Shown in pieces: positions 1 through 8,970 of a DNA stretch of 64,000 bases (position 1 is the stretch's first letter; each line of letters opens with the position of its first letter). The notes beneath the pieces were generated by a model. The model saw only the letters and a program-made list of their open reading frames with translations, ran no database searches and had not been told where the DNA came from. The position numbers and the translations under genes are program-made. Source of the stretch: Mageeibacillus sp. (GTDB taxonomy: Bacteria; Bacillota; Clostridia; Saccharofermentanales; Saccharofermentanaceae); NCBI GenBank assembly GCA_022484595.1, contig JAKVLB010000001.1:186001-250000 (forward strand). The letters are read 5' to 3'.

Positions 1-612
1 GACATGCTTAAGTCTTTTAATCACACTATTCAGGTGATCTCGGACGAGCCTTACATAGACCTGATTTATGATGGAATCAGTGTTCCTTGTGCTATGAGCT
101 ATATTGACAATATCGTTGTGTGTTTTTCGTGGAGCAAATCTTTGTCGCTCCCCGGCGAGAGAATCGGCTATACTCTGGTCTCTCCCAAGAATGCGGATTA
201 CGACGACCTGACAGCTGCAATTGTTATCTCCAACCGCAGTCTTGGCAGTGTAAACGCTCCTGCAATATGGCAGAGAGTCATAGAGAAATCCCTCTACGCC
301 AAGGTTGACGTCGCAAACTATGAACACAGACGCAATCTGCTTTATTCAAATATCACCGATGCAGGATTCTGCGCCGTAAAGCCAAACGGAGCTCTGTATA
401 TCTTTATGAATACTCCAGCCGGTCTTGACGACGAGGAGTTTGCCGACAAGTGCGCCGCGCATAATCTCCTGCTTGTCAAAGGGTCAGCCTTCGCCTGCCC
501 CGGTTATTGCAGACTTGCTTTCTGCGTATCTGAACAGACAATAAGAGGCTCACGTGAAGCTTTCTTTATAATTGCCGATGAGCTTGGAATAAGTCACAGA
601 AAAGCACTTTAA
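1..612 (+). CDS. PLP-dependent class I/II aminotransferase, C-terminal part
   Basis: This is the 3' part of a gene that begins before the window, so the first in-frame ATG (position 4) is internal. The fragment carries class I/II aminotransferase signatures: the cofactor-contacting DEPY stretch near residue 16, SWSKSLSLPGERIGY with the Schiff-base lysine near residue 45, and near the end YCRLAFC, whose arginine should hold the substrate carboxylate. It resembles the aspartate-aminotransferase-like branch common in clostridia; the amino acid substrate cannot be told. It ends convergently 16 bases from the sortase gene, with no clear terminator between them. Confidence 0.85.
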   Translation, partial: DMLKSFNHTIQVISDEPYIDLIYDGISVPCAMSYIDNIVVCFSWSKSLSLPGERIGYTLVSPKNADYDDLTAAIVISNRSLGSVNAPAIWQRVIEKSLYAKVDVANYEHRRNLLYSNITDAGFCAVKPNGALYIFMNTPAGLDDEEFADKCAAHNLLLVKGSAFACPGYCRLAFCVSEQTIRGSREAFFIIADELGISHRKAL

Positions 613-628
613 CTTCTATCCTGATGAT

Positions 629-1300
629 TCAATCATCCGATATCGGATGACAGACAGCTATAAAGCGCCAGCCTTTCCCATATTCGGTCGCGCAGGTAAT
701 AAGTGTCAGCGATTCACCCGTTCCCTGTTCAAGATAACCGGGAATATGAGACGGCGGGCACGTAACCGTCTCATACACTTCGTAGATTCTCTCGGTTCCG
801 TCTTTAAGCATGAGGACTACCTGTTCTCCGGCAACAAGCTCCTGAAGCCTGTAAAAACAAGTCGACGTGTGTCTGTTGCGATGTCCTATAATAATGCAGT
901 TTCCGGCTTCGCCGGGATTAACCGATGTCTTCCAAAGCACCACTCCGTAGCGCATCGCCACAGAATCACATTCCTTCCATACGGGTTCTTCCAGTTCAAT
1001 TTCCGGAATATCAAGTATCGCGGCCAGATGAAGACCGGCTTCAGCTTGTCCGTAACTGCCATAATCTGTTTGATCATCAACATAATCTTCTCCTGTTATT
1101 GACAGAATACTCGCTGCCGGAACGCTGCACGTTATCTCCTGATTTCCCTTGATTATCTCAGCGCGCGAATAGCTCAACGCTTCGTCGATAAAGCTTTGCC
1201 TTATATGACTCTTAATCTTGTCAGCATATGCAAGTATTGTTCCCGTTATAAAAAACGACGCAATGAGTATTCTCCCCGCCATGTGAACCTTCTTTATCAT
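629..1300 (-). CDS. Sortase (membrane-anchored cysteine transpeptidase)
   Basis: Sortase of 223 residues. An N-terminal hydrophobic segment (about residues 8-25) anchors it outside the membrane. Catalytic residues are visible: His140 in IIGHRNRH, Cys203 in LTLITC and Arg212 in GWRFIAVC. The LTLITC block followed by an arginine nine residues later fits class C/D/E-type sortases better than class A; I cannot fix the class by eye. Its ATG overlaps the stop of the upstream surface-protein gene by one base (TAATG), implying translational coupling. That neighbour ends in an LPATGEE sorting signal and is the obvious substrate. The enzyme should cleave between Thr and Gly and link the protein to peptidoglycan or to another subunit. 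A 16-base perfect palindrome (634-649) lies in its last codons. Confidence 0.9.
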   Translation of the reverse strand: MIKKVHMAGRILIASFFITGTILAYADKIKSHIRQSFIDEALSYSRAEIIKGNQEITCSVPAASILSITGEDYVDDQTDYGSYGQAEAGLHLAAILDIPEIELEEPVWKECDSVAMRYGVVLWKTSVNPGEAGNCIIIGHRNRHTSTCFYRLQELVAGEQVVLMLKDGTERIYEVYETVTCPPSHIPGYLEQGTGESLTLITCATEYGKGWRFIAVCHPISDD

Positions 1301-4300
1301 TATATGTACTTCTTTCTTTCTCCTGTAACATAAATTACGAAAACAGCGGCACTGCCGGTCATGAGCATCGCAATTCCTGCCATCGTATAGTCCGCAATCT
1401 CTTCACCTGTTGCAGGAAGGCTATATAAAGTGACACTTTGATCCTTGCTGCTGATATCATTGTGCCTGCCTATCTCTATGTCTGCATTCTGAATTCCTCT
1501 GTCCTTCTCTTCTTCTGTCGCAACATCGTAAATATTCTCATATATGACAACAGTCTGTCCGTCGCTCATGCCCGATGTCGAAAAACTGACAGGAACATTA
1601 ACCGTTCCATTGCATGAATCCGGCGTAAACACAACTGTGTTCACAACCTGACTTCCATCCCTCATCAAAGGTTCACCGTTACTCATATAAAGCGAAGCTT
1701 CTATTCTGTATGTCGTGTCACTGCAAAGTCCTCTGTACGATACGCGGTCTGTAACCGCAGCGACCTCATCCGGATAAATGATTTTTCCGCCGTGATTACT
1801 GTCTGCGGCAGTCGACACATATACACTTCCAAGCGTCTGATACATGCTGTTTATATCTTTGTGTTCGAACAAACCGTCTTCGGTTCTTATAGTCTCAAAG
1901 GCAACTACCGAATCACCATTAAGCATGGTTGTATCCACAGTGAAATCAACTTCTACGGTCTCCTTACATGATGATGCCTCAAATTCGGCTACCGACACAT
2001 ATGGACTGCCGTTTGCGTCAATCCACGGTTCACCTGTGCTCTTAAGCATAAGCTCTCCTGTGACAGTGTAAGTCTGCCCGGCTTCAAGGCCTTTACAGAA
2101 TACATAGTCAGTAATACACACTTCTGTTCCGTAAGACACCTCATGACAGTAATCGCCTTCAAGCTCTACTGTTGATTTATCAACTGTGTTGATATGGTCG
2201 TCAAGAAGAACAGTTCCGGCTATCGGCCTGTAATTTACAAATCTTCCGGCAAGACCTTCCTGCCCGGCGAAAGAATTTGTTATAACTGCAGTGCAGCATT
2301 CTCCTGTAATATTGAATTCATATATGGTGTCATCCCTTAAGTAACCGTCAGGAGCCTTCATTTCCTTAAGATAATATGTACCTTCCCCAAGACCGCGAAG
2401 CACATATTTCCCCGTATCGCTCTCATACTCAAGCTCTCCTGCAAGGCTTGAACAGCCTTCATCACTATAGACTTCAAAAGAGGCACCTTCGAGGTTAATG
2501 CCGTTATCATCGCACTTAAAGACAACTGCACTTCCCGGCTTGTTCTTTATAAGAACACCCTGAATAATTGCGTTATCAATGTCAGCTCCGTCTTCCGGAA
2601 CATTTATGCTGACTGCGGCACTGTTCATATCGGAGGTAACATTGCCGTTCTCGTCACAGTAGAAATATCCCTGGGGCAGAGTTGTCTCGACAATAACATA
2701 TTTGCCTGCCCTTAAGTTATCAGATGAATATACTTCCCTGATCTCTCCGGTATCACTGTCGGCAAATTCACCTTCATTCCAGTTCAATCGTTTGACTTCA
2801 AAAGTTACCCTTTGAGCATCAGCAGTCACTGCTTCCGGTTCGCAATCCTGATGAATTCCGTCGCCGTTTGTATCCTCATACACAGTGAAACCTGCGCCAT
2901 TAATAAACTCGCCTGTCTCCGAGTCATTTTTGACAAGTCTTAACGATGACTGGTAAGGTGAATCGAGAATTCTGACGGACGCCCCCTCATGGCTGTCAAT
3001 CACAACACTGCAAAGATTCGAATTAATACAGTATCCGTAAGGCGCAGCTTTCTCCTCAATCAGATAATGGCCGGATGAGATATCGCTGATTTCGAGTATG
3101 CCGTCCTTATCGCTGTCTGTAATCTGTCTGTATGAGATTCTCTCATTGTCATCCAGAACGCAGTCGCAATCAGTATCCGCATACATGCTGAATACTGCAG
3201 GCAAACCCTCATAATCGCTGATTACGGCGCCTGTCCACTCATCACATTTCTCAATCACCACTTTTGCACTGATTCTGTTTACTGCTGTTACACTTACAAC
3301 CTGGTTGTCGGACATCTCTCCCATATGGATAACCTTGTATCCCTCAGTCTGCCCGTCAATCCATGTGCATGAATACCCCTCAGGCACCCGTTCCTTTATA
3401 CGGTACCATCCAAGCGGAACATTCTCATAAACAGCAACGCCGTCATCCTCTGTGGTCCCAGTACACAGAGGTTCCGACTCCCACAAAGGCAATGCTCCGT
3501 TTCCTCCGGCATAAATATCGAAAGCTATATCCGCTATTTTTCCGTCTTCTGAAAGCTTGCAAACAGCTATATCCGCCTGGCTTCTGTCGTTGGCAACATT
3601 CTGATTGATTCTCTGCGAGGCAGCAATCGTAATTTCCTTATACCAGTAGCGGCCGTCTTCAGAGGCTGTGAAACCTGACGGGACATGATAGTAATACTCT
3701 GCCTGTGTATCTTCAAAAGAGCGCGTCGACGGAACATATTCACGTATCTCATAACTGCCCGAAGGACAGGTCAGTTCATAGACATCTGATTCGTCGCCTG
3801 TCGTCCACAAGACTCTTCCCTGATTATCTGACAATCCGTCAGCAACCCTGATGGTGCCTTCTTCATTCCAAAGCTCGAAAACAAACCCATCGGCGGTATC
3901 TCCTTCATCACTGACAGTCTTGGTTAATGAGAGCTGCGATGCATTCCAGTTGTTCTCAGCCGTAACTCCGATTATGCCGTACTCAGGAAGACTTCCCGCA
4001 GTAAAACCGTATGTATATGAATTCTCGCCGTCAGGTGTCCATCCGATGCTGTCATTTACAACACAATACTCCAGAGTATTGCCGTCAGCGCAGGACATCA
4101 CCGGAATATCGAAGCTCTCCCTGACAACATATCCGGCTCCTGACTTAACCGGAAGTGAGGATATATCCATATAATTACCATCACAGTCAAACCATTTAAA
4201 GCCGTCTTGTGAATACCTGTACGTCGCCACAGTCAGGTCGTTCTCGAGAATCGTAAATACCGTTGATGACGTGTCAAGATTCGTGACTGTCTCTTTCGCA

Positions 4301-5592
4301 AGCTTAAGTGAAGACGCTTCAATCATTGACGCAGCAGAATCACTCTGGTTCGTTATATATACGCAGCCTCCCTGAAGAGGAAAGCTGTCGATTGTTTTGT
4401 CATACAGTTTTGTCGTAGAACCGTCTTTGACAAGGCTCACCGTATAGACCATCCTGCCTGAATTTCCGATTATGCTGCCGAGAAACATGTCAACACGGTA
4501 GATATTGCTGTCAAAAAATCTGTATTGTTCTCTTATGTCAGACACTTCGCATTGTCCGTTCTCACCCCATCCGCAGCAGCGCAGATCAATGACAGATGAG
4601 CCGTTTCTTATCAGATACGGGCAGAAAGTCTCAGTTATGTATATGCTCTTTGAGAAACCCTGACCGGTGTTATCGAGGCGCATAAGGTTTTCACCGTTGC
4701 TTCCGTGGTAATCGCACGTCATTCCGTCAAGGTTGTCATCAGTAACCGAGCCTAATTGATTGGTTCTCGCAAGGCAGTCGGCTTCACTTGAAAACACACC
4801 GTAGGAAGCGCCTGCAAGTGTCATGCCGTCAGCTGTCTTCTTGTCAATCGCAAATCCGGTAAAAGCAGCGTTGTTCGAAGTTCTGAAGCGCTGCATAAAC
4901 GTTATTGTATGTCCCTTCTTGCCTGAACCGGATATATATGCTATTAATCGCTCGGCGACCCCGGTTGACACACCGGAATGCCACATATAAGCGCCGTGCA
5001 CACTGTCGCCGCCCGCACATGAGCTTCTGTCTTTCACGCCGGAATATATGCCGATATGAAGGTCTTTACCTTCTTCATCGTAGAAAACAAGAAAATCTCC
5101 CGGGTCGCAGTTATCCTGACACCACAAAGTAATCTGTTCATTGGACATTCTCGCGGCATTTACAACGGAAGAACCGTTGACAGCGACTCTTTGGACATTT
5201 GGATCGCCGGTATCAATCTGACCGGCAAACAGCTTCAGAAACTCACTTACCTGCATATTGCCGTCATTTATCATATAGTTTCCGAAATTAACGCAGCCGC
5301 TGTCACACAGTACCTGTGCCGCATAATTTGCGCAATCCATCTCGCTGTACGGTCTTCCGGCATACTTTGCCGCATTTGCAAGAATCTGTTCCTTCATTCC
5401 GGCTGCATTCCATGGTGACCAGTCTGATATCGTACCTGTATTAGCCGTAAAGTCATAATCATTCATACCTACGGGTTCTGTATACCCGGTTGCGGCATCC
5501 AGTATACTGCCGGCAAAGAATGCTACAAGAACAAGTGCCGCCGAAAATGAAGCCATGAAATGAAGTATCTTATTAATGTTTCTGATTCTCAT
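1300..5592 (-). CDS. VaFE/SpaA-repeat LPXTG surface protein with N-terminal NlpC/P60-like domain
   Basis: Wall-anchored protein of 1430 residues. A signal peptide (hydrophobic residues 10-32, likely cut near residue 34) is followed by an NlpC/P60-like cysteine peptidase domain: Cys87 in MDCANYAAQVL, His179 in LHIGIYSG and further histidines at 199 and 205. After a Cys-rich middle region come about five SpaA/Cna-B-like beta domains (beginning near residues 555, 690, 790, 885 and 1030), then two VaFE-type domains with VVAFETI and VVIYENIY. The C-terminus has the sorting signal LPATGEE (from residue 1392), a hydrophobic helix and a basic tail. SpaA and VaFE domains of Gram-positive adhesins often carry self-formed isopeptide bonds; whether these do is inference. 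It overlaps the upstream DUF5688 gene by ATGA and the downstream sortase by one base. Many cysteines and Ca-loop-like DxDxD segments are unusual for this class. Confidence 0.9.
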   Translation of the reverse strand: MRIRNINKILHFMASFSAALVLVAFFAGSILDAATGYTEPVGMNDYDFTANTGTISDWSPWNAAGMKEQILANAAKYAGRPYSEMDCANYAAQVLCDSGCVNFGNYMINDGNMQVSEFLKLFAGQIDTGDPNVQRVAVNGSSVVNAARMSNEQITLWCQDNCDPGDFLVFYDEEGKDLHIGIYSGVKDRSSCAGGDSVHGAYMWHSGVSTGVAERLIAYISGSGKKGHTITFMQRFRTSNNAAFTGFAIDKKTADGMTLAGASYGVFSSEADCLARTNQLGSVTDDNLDGMTCDYHGSNGENLMRLDNTGQGFSKSIYITETFCPYLIRNGSSVIDLRCCGWGENGQCEVSDIREQYRFFDSNIYRVDMFLGSIIGNSGRMVYTVSLVKDGSTTKLYDKTIDSFPLQGGCVYITNQSDSAASMIEASSLKLAKETVTNLDTSSTVFTILENDLTVATYRYSQDGFKWFDCDGNYMDISSLPVKSGAGYVVRESFDIPVMSCADGNTLEYCVVNDSIGWTPDGENSYTYGFTAGSLPEYGIIGVTAENNWNASQLSLTKTVSDEGDTADGFVFELWNEEGTIRVADGLSDNQGRVLWTTGDESDVYELTCPSGSYEIREYVPSTRSFEDTQAEYYYHVPSGFTASEDGRYWYKEITIAASQRINQNVANDRSQADIAVCKLSEDGKIADIAFDIYAGGNGALPLWESEPLCTGTTEDDGVAVYENVPLGWYRIKERVPEGYSCTWIDGQTEGYKVIHMGEMSDNQVVSVTAVNRISAKVVIEKCDEWTGAVISDYEGLPAVFSMYADTDCDCVLDDNERISYRQITDSDKDGILEISDISSGHYLIEEKAAPYGYCINSNLCSVVIDSHEGASVRILDSPYQSSLRLVKNDSETGEFINGAGFTVYEDTNGDGIHQDCEPEAVTADAQRVTFEVKRLNWNEGEFADSDTGEIREVYSSDNLRAGKYVIVETTLPQGYFYCDENGNVTSDMNSAAVSINVPEDGADIDNAIIQGVLIKNKPGSAVVFKCDDNGINLEGASFEVYSDEGCSSLAGELEYESDTGKYVLRGLGEGTYYLKEMKAPDGYLRDDTIYEFNITGECCTAVITNSFAGQEGLAGRFVNYRPIAGTVLLDDHINTVDKSTVELEGDYCHEVSYGTEVCITDYVFCKGLEAGQTYTVTGELMLKSTGEPWIDANGSPYVSVAEFEASSCKETVEVDFTVDTTMLNGDSVVAFETIRTEDGLFEHKDINSMYQTLGSVYVSTAADSNHGGKIIYPDEVAAVTDRVSYRGLCSDTTYRIEASLYMSNGEPLMRDGSQVVNTVVFTPDSCNGTVNVPVSFSTSGMSDGQTVVIYENIYDVATEEEKDRGIQNADIEIGRHNDISSKDQSVTLYSLPATGEEIADYTMAGIAMLMTGSAAVFVIYVTGERKKYI

Positions 5593-6551
5593 AACGCTTC
5601 CCTCTCAAGGTAATCAATGCACTGTATTGAGCCTTTGTCCCTGCTGAACAGATATATGCTGTCAGACAGTCTGTCGCCTACACTCACCTGTGACTCATTG
5701 GTGCTTCTTACAAGTTCGGCAAGTCTTCCGGCTTCTTTGTACATACCTGAAGACAGAATAATTATCTCGTGTATCGATGAAGGCAGCAGGTAACAGTCGG
5801 TTCCGATTTTACCGGCAACAGCCTTTATAAACTCCGGATAAAGAAGCACTGTAGCTCCAAGATATTCAGAATCATTGCTTGCAACATAGACGCATTCTCT
5901 GGGCGGTGTCCTGTTAAACTCAGGAAACATATCGTCAAATACGAAATCTTTGTTATTGCAGCGTGACATTATTCTGCCCATCATCTCTTCAATTCTGAGA
6001 GCGATGTACGGAAACAGCTCTGGCGTATTCCTGAGTGCCATATCATAGAGCTCGGCTTCTGTCCAATGTTCTGACCTTGCAATGTTGTCGTTGATGAGGA
6101 AACCTGATACTCCGTCCGGCAAGATATCAGTAATCATTCTGTAGACAACAGTCAGATCCAGATAATCCCTGTGTGGGCAATTTGCTATCATATCGGTATT
6201 TCTCAGCCGGTTGACAAGCTGGAAGACAATCCTGCCGGTCATTGACGAGAAATCCATATCTCCAATGTCCCGGGGAAGATAATTTACCGATTGCATCAGA
6301 ATCTCCGACTGAGTACTGAGACATTCTTCAAAATTACCTGCGTCCCGGTACTGTTCATAGAGCCTCTCAAGATAGAATGTAGGTGCTGCATATCTGTCAC
6401 CATCATTCTCCGGCACAATCGCAACTCCGGTGAGAACCTCGTTTATCTTCGTAACCTTGTGAAGTTCCAGCCTGCAATCGGAATATTCGATTGGAAGATA
6501 ATCAATAAATTCGCTCAGAACTCTCTCCTTGAACTGCTCATAATCCATCAT
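5589..6551 (-). CDS. DUF5688 family protein
   Basis: A 320-residue soluble protein with no signal peptide or membrane segment. The start MMDYEQFKERV, the early HKVTKINEVLTGV stretch and the later YLGATVLLYPEFIKAVA and YLLPSSIHEIIIL segments match my recollection of DUF5688, a family of unknown function abundant and often multicopy in Lachnospiraceae. The first of two ATGs is favoured by GGAGGA at 6561-6566, ten bases upstream. Its stop overlaps the ATG of the VaFE surface protein (ATGA, 5589-5592), so it is the first gene of a tightly coupled operon with that protein and its sortase. A role in making, sensing or controlling the surface protein is inference from position only. Confidence 0.8.
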   Translation of the reverse strand: MMDYEQFKERVLSEFIDYLPIEYSDCRLELHKVTKINEVLTGVAIVPENDGDRYAAPTFYLERLYEQYRDAGNFEECLSTQSEILMQSVNYLPRDIGDMDFSSMTGRIVFQLVNRLRNTDMIANCPHRDYLDLTVVYRMITDILPDGVSGFLINDNIARSEHWTEAELYDMALRNTPELFPYIALRIEEMMGRIMSRCNNKDFVFDDMFPEFNRTPPRECVYVASNDSEYLGATVLLYPEFIKAVAGKIGTDCYLLPSSIHEIIILSSGMYKEAGRLAELVRSTNESQVSVGDRLSDSIYLFSRDKGSIQCIDYLEREAL

Positions 6552-6582
6552 GTGTTTGCGTCCTCCTATATTAATAATTGCA

Positions 6583-6613
6583 ATAAAAAACGCACCGGAA
6601 TTTCCGATGCGTT
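6583..6613 (-). terminator. Intrinsic terminator between thiN and DUF5688 gene
   Basis: On the minus strand the sequence ACGCATCGG-AAATT-CCGGTGCGT is followed by TTTTTTATT, a nine-pair stem with one G-T pair and a U-tract. It would stop read-through from the thiN operon. It also lies downstream of the promoter at 6635-6663 and upstream of the DUF5688 start codon, so it could act as an attenuator in that leader. Confidence 0.8.
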
Positions 6614-6634
6614 ATGTTTAATCTTGCACTTTAT

Positions 6635-6663
6635 ATTTTAGGGGGTATGCCGGTATCATTCAA
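6635..6663 (-). promoter_or_regulatory. Sigma-A-type promoter ahead of the surface-protein operon
   Basis: Minus-strand -35 TTGAAT (6658-6663), 17-base spacer and -10 TAAAAT (6635-6640). The expected start is near 6628, only about 15 bases before the terminator hairpin at 6583-6613. The spacer contains a run of five C on the coding strand. The next gene is the DUF5688 gene, start at 6551. Confidence 0.6.
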
Positions 6664-6690
6664 CGGACAAAAGTCTCATTTTCGAGGGGT

Positions 6691-6717
6691 AAAAAACAAA
6701 GTCTTTCAATGAAGACT
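6691..6717 (-). terminator. Weak intrinsic terminator after thiN
   Basis: Minus strand AGTCTT-CATTGA-AAGACT followed by TTGTTTTTT, 27 bases after the thiN stop. The six-pair stem is short, so termination may be partial; the stronger hairpin at 6583-6613 would complete it. Confidence 0.5.
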
Positions 6718-6743
6718 GTTCTCAAAAGCAGATAACACGCGGT

Positions 6744-7391
6744 CTATACGGCTTTTGTGACAATTACGGCAAGTCTGCCGGATTGAATTGATATTTCAAA
6801 ACCGGACTTTCCTGAAGCCAGCCTGTTGCTGAAAGAAAATGTCTTTCCGGCGGCAAGCGATTCACCTCCAAGCCTGTAATAAAGATCTGTCGTACGCACT
6901 CCGGTAACCTGGGCGTCAAAACTCAGCGGAACAAGAGATACAGCCATCTCACAGGCATCATCAATCTCCCTGCATAAAAGATCGTCAGGCCCTGTCATCA
7001 TGTATATATGCGTGATTCCGTCAGACAGAACTATCCGCCCTAACCTCTCAGACATCTGCGACGCAAGCTGGATGTTGCCGATTACATGATCTATTCTTCC
7101 TTCAATCGGGCAGATAAGAGTAACATCAGCACCCGCCGGAACCTCACCGAGAGCAATTTCAGTGTCGGTCCAGTCTTTCTCACACGGGTAAACTTTTGTA
7201 CTGATACTTCTGCTTCTGATAAATTCCAGTCCTTCTTCAGAAATAGAATCCATATCGCCATAAACACATTGAGGCAGAAGGCCATGCAATCTGCAGAAAT
7301 CGGCACCGCCGTCCGCACAGAAAACTGTCCCTTCAACATCTTTCTGTGCTTCATCGGGAATCGGTCCGCCTGTTATCACCGTGTAATGCAT
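6744..7391 (-). CDS. thiN: Thiamine pyrophosphokinase
   Basis: Makes thiamine diphosphate from thiamine and ATP. The 215-residue length and motifs fit: VFCADGGADFC near residue 25, YGDMDSIS near residue 45, DWTDTEIAL near residue 74 and the GRIDHVIGN loop near residue 100. The C-terminal half is the beta-sandwich that forms the thiamine pocket. The ATG at 7391 lies inside the end of rpe (16-base overlap), matching the Bacillus order rsgA-rpe-thiN. It is the last gene of this operon and is followed by terminators. I see no THI-box riboswitch, as expected for a gene in the middle of an operon. Confidence 0.93.
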   Translation of the reverse strand: MHYTVITGGPIPDEAQKDVEGTVFCADGGADFCRLHGLLPQCVYGDMDSISEEGLEFIRSRSISTKVYPCEKDWTDTEIALGEVPAGADVTLICPIEGRIDHVIGNIQLASQMSERLGRIVLSDGITHIYMMTGPDDLLCREIDDACEMAVSLVPLSFDAQVTGVRTTDLYYRLGGESLAAGKTFSFSNRLASGKSGFEISIQSGRLAVIVTKAV

Positions 7392-8035
7392 GCTTTGAGT
7401 TCCTCTATTGCACGTCCGGGGTCATCCGAACCAAATACGGCATTGCCGGCAACGAAAAGCCGTGCACCGGCATCGTAAGCCTCCCGGATTGTTTTCGCGT
7501 TTATTCCGCCGTCAACAGCAAGAATCGCACCGGAATTACACTCATCAAGAGCATTCCTCACACGCGCAATCCTTGACGTAGATCCGTCAAGATATCCCTG
7601 CCCGCCGAATCCTGGTCTGACAGACATTACAAGAATAAGGTCACACCTGCCGGCCATAGGAATGAGTCTTTCAATATCAGTATCCGGATGAATCGCGATA
7701 CCTGCCTTACAGCCTGACGCCCTTATATGGTCAACAAGTGCCTCCGGTTCATCCGTGCATTCAATATGGAAAGTAATAATGTCCGAACCGGCCGCTGCAA
7801 AAGCATCAACATATTTCTCCGGTTCGGTTATCATAAGATGCGTATCGAATATCATTCCGGTAGCCTTACGTATCGACTTTACGACCGGCAGACCGAAAGA
7901 GATGTTGCTGACATAATGACCATCCATTATATCCAGATGGAGATATTCTGCCCTTCCCTCAACCTTCTTAATATCGCGTTCAAGATTACAGAAATCCGCT
8001 GAAAGCAAAGATGGTGCTATATCAAAACCGCTCAT
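7376..8035 (-). CDS. rpe: Ribulose-phosphate 3-epimerase
   Basis: Interconverts ribulose 5-phosphate and xylulose 5-phosphate in the pentose phosphate pathway. The 219-residue TIM-barrel protein shows APSLLSADF at the N-terminus, HLDIMDGHYV with metal-ligand His and Asp, FDTHLMI, MSVRPGFGGQGY and AVDGGIN, all family hallmarks. It starts with ATG at 8035, overlapping the rsgA stop by one base (TAATG), and overlaps thiN at its end, so translation of the three is coupled. Confidence 0.96.
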   Translation of the reverse strand: MSGFDIAPSLLSADFCNLERDIKKVEGRAEYLHLDIMDGHYVSNISFGLPVVKSIRKATGMIFDTHLMITEPEKYVDAFAAAGSDIITFHIECTDEPEALVDHIRASGCKAGIAIHPDTDIERLIPMAGRCDLILVMSVRPGFGGQGYLDGSTSRIARVRNALDECNSGAILAVDGGINAKTIREAYDAGARLFVAGNAVFGSDDPGRAIEELKACITR

Positions 8036-8970
8036 TAAATTTTCCTCCGGCGATAGTTGTTACGTTCATTATATAATTCCTCATTGAAACTGCGATAACG
8101 ATTATATCGCGATTGCTCTATTAATCCATCTTCAACAGCCTTTGTGACAACACAACCAAGCTCACTTATGTGCCTGCAATCGTCAAAACGGCATCCGCCT
8201 TCAAATCTCATTATCTCCGGATAACCCAGTCTCACCTTCCTATAGTCTATATCAAGATTCAGAAGAGACAGAGAAGTAAAGCCCGGAGTATCAGTCAGAA
8301 AACCTTCTCCGAAATCGAAAAGCTCAACATGTCTTGTAGTGTGTTTACCACGTCTGAGCCTGTCTGATATCTCGCCAACGTCCATAATCTTTGTACCCAG
8401 GATCGAATTGCACAGCGTACTTTTTCCTACGCCGGAAGGACCTGCGAATGCTGCAGTGCCGTTTCCGACTATCTGCTTGATATCATCGGATGTGACAGGA
8501 CAGTTTCCGGATGATATAAGAACGCGATATCCCGCCTTCGTATAGATACCCGAAAGTTCCATAGCTTCATTCTCGCCCAGGTCTTCTTTGGTAAAAATAA
8601 TGACAGGAACTATATCAAGGTTGCCACAGATAATAAGCATCTTGTCCAGCAGAGTTAAATCCGGCTCCGGATTCACTGCCGCAAAAGTCAGCAGAAGATA
8701 GTCTACATTTGCTATGGCAGGTCTTGTAAGGGTGTTTCTGCGCGGAAGAATGTCACAAATCACATAAGGATTGTCAGCATCTCCGGACTCCTGAACAATA
8801 ACTCTGTCACCTATCTGCGGGAGAATCTGCCGGTTTCTGAACAAACCTCTGATACGACAGCTTACCCTTCGTCCGCTCATGCATGAAGACCCGCCTGAGT
8901 TATCTCCACGAAGTCTTACAACATAAGTACCGCCGACTCCTTTTGTGATAATTCCTTCATAATCCGTCAT
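8035..8970 (-). CDS. rsgA: Ribosome small-subunit GTPase RsgA
   Basis: Circularly permuted GTPase that helps mature the 30S subunit. The 311-residue protein has an N-terminal OB fold, then the permuted G motifs: FTKED (G4), GPSGVGKSTL (G1, P-loop) and DTPGF (G3). A C-terminal zinc knuckle has Cys and His in CRFDDCRHISELGC. It overlaps prkC by ATGA and rpe by one base. In Firmicutes the protein (CpgA/YloQ) is a known substrate of the neighbouring PrkC kinase, which fits the shared operon. Confidence 0.95.
   Translation of the reverse strand: MTDYEGIITKGVGGTYVVRLRGDNSGGSSCMSGRRVSCRIRGLFRNRQILPQIGDRVIVQESGDADNPYVICDILPRRNTLTRPAIANVDYLLLTFAAVNPEPDLTLLDKMLIICGNLDIVPVIIFTKEDLGENEAMELSGIYTKAGYRVLISSGNCPVTSDDIKQIVGNGTAAFAGPSGVGKSTLCNSILGTKIMDVGEISDRLRRGKHTTRHVELFDFGEGFLTDTPGFTSLSLLNLDIDYRKVRLGYPEIMRFEGGCRFDDCRHISELGCVVTKAVEDGLIEQSRYNRYRSFNEELYNERNNYRRRKI

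Noticed and set aside
634-649. 16-base palindrome CATCCGATATCGGATG as terminator between the first two genes
   Set aside because: It is inside the sortase coding end and has no U-tract on either strand.
647-1102. A 151-codon plus-strand frame
   Set aside because: Antisense to the sortase, whose catalytic motifs are clear.
6744-7391. Possible THI-box riboswitch near thiN
   Set aside because: The gene overlaps rpe, and no leader is available; no THI-box consensus was seen.
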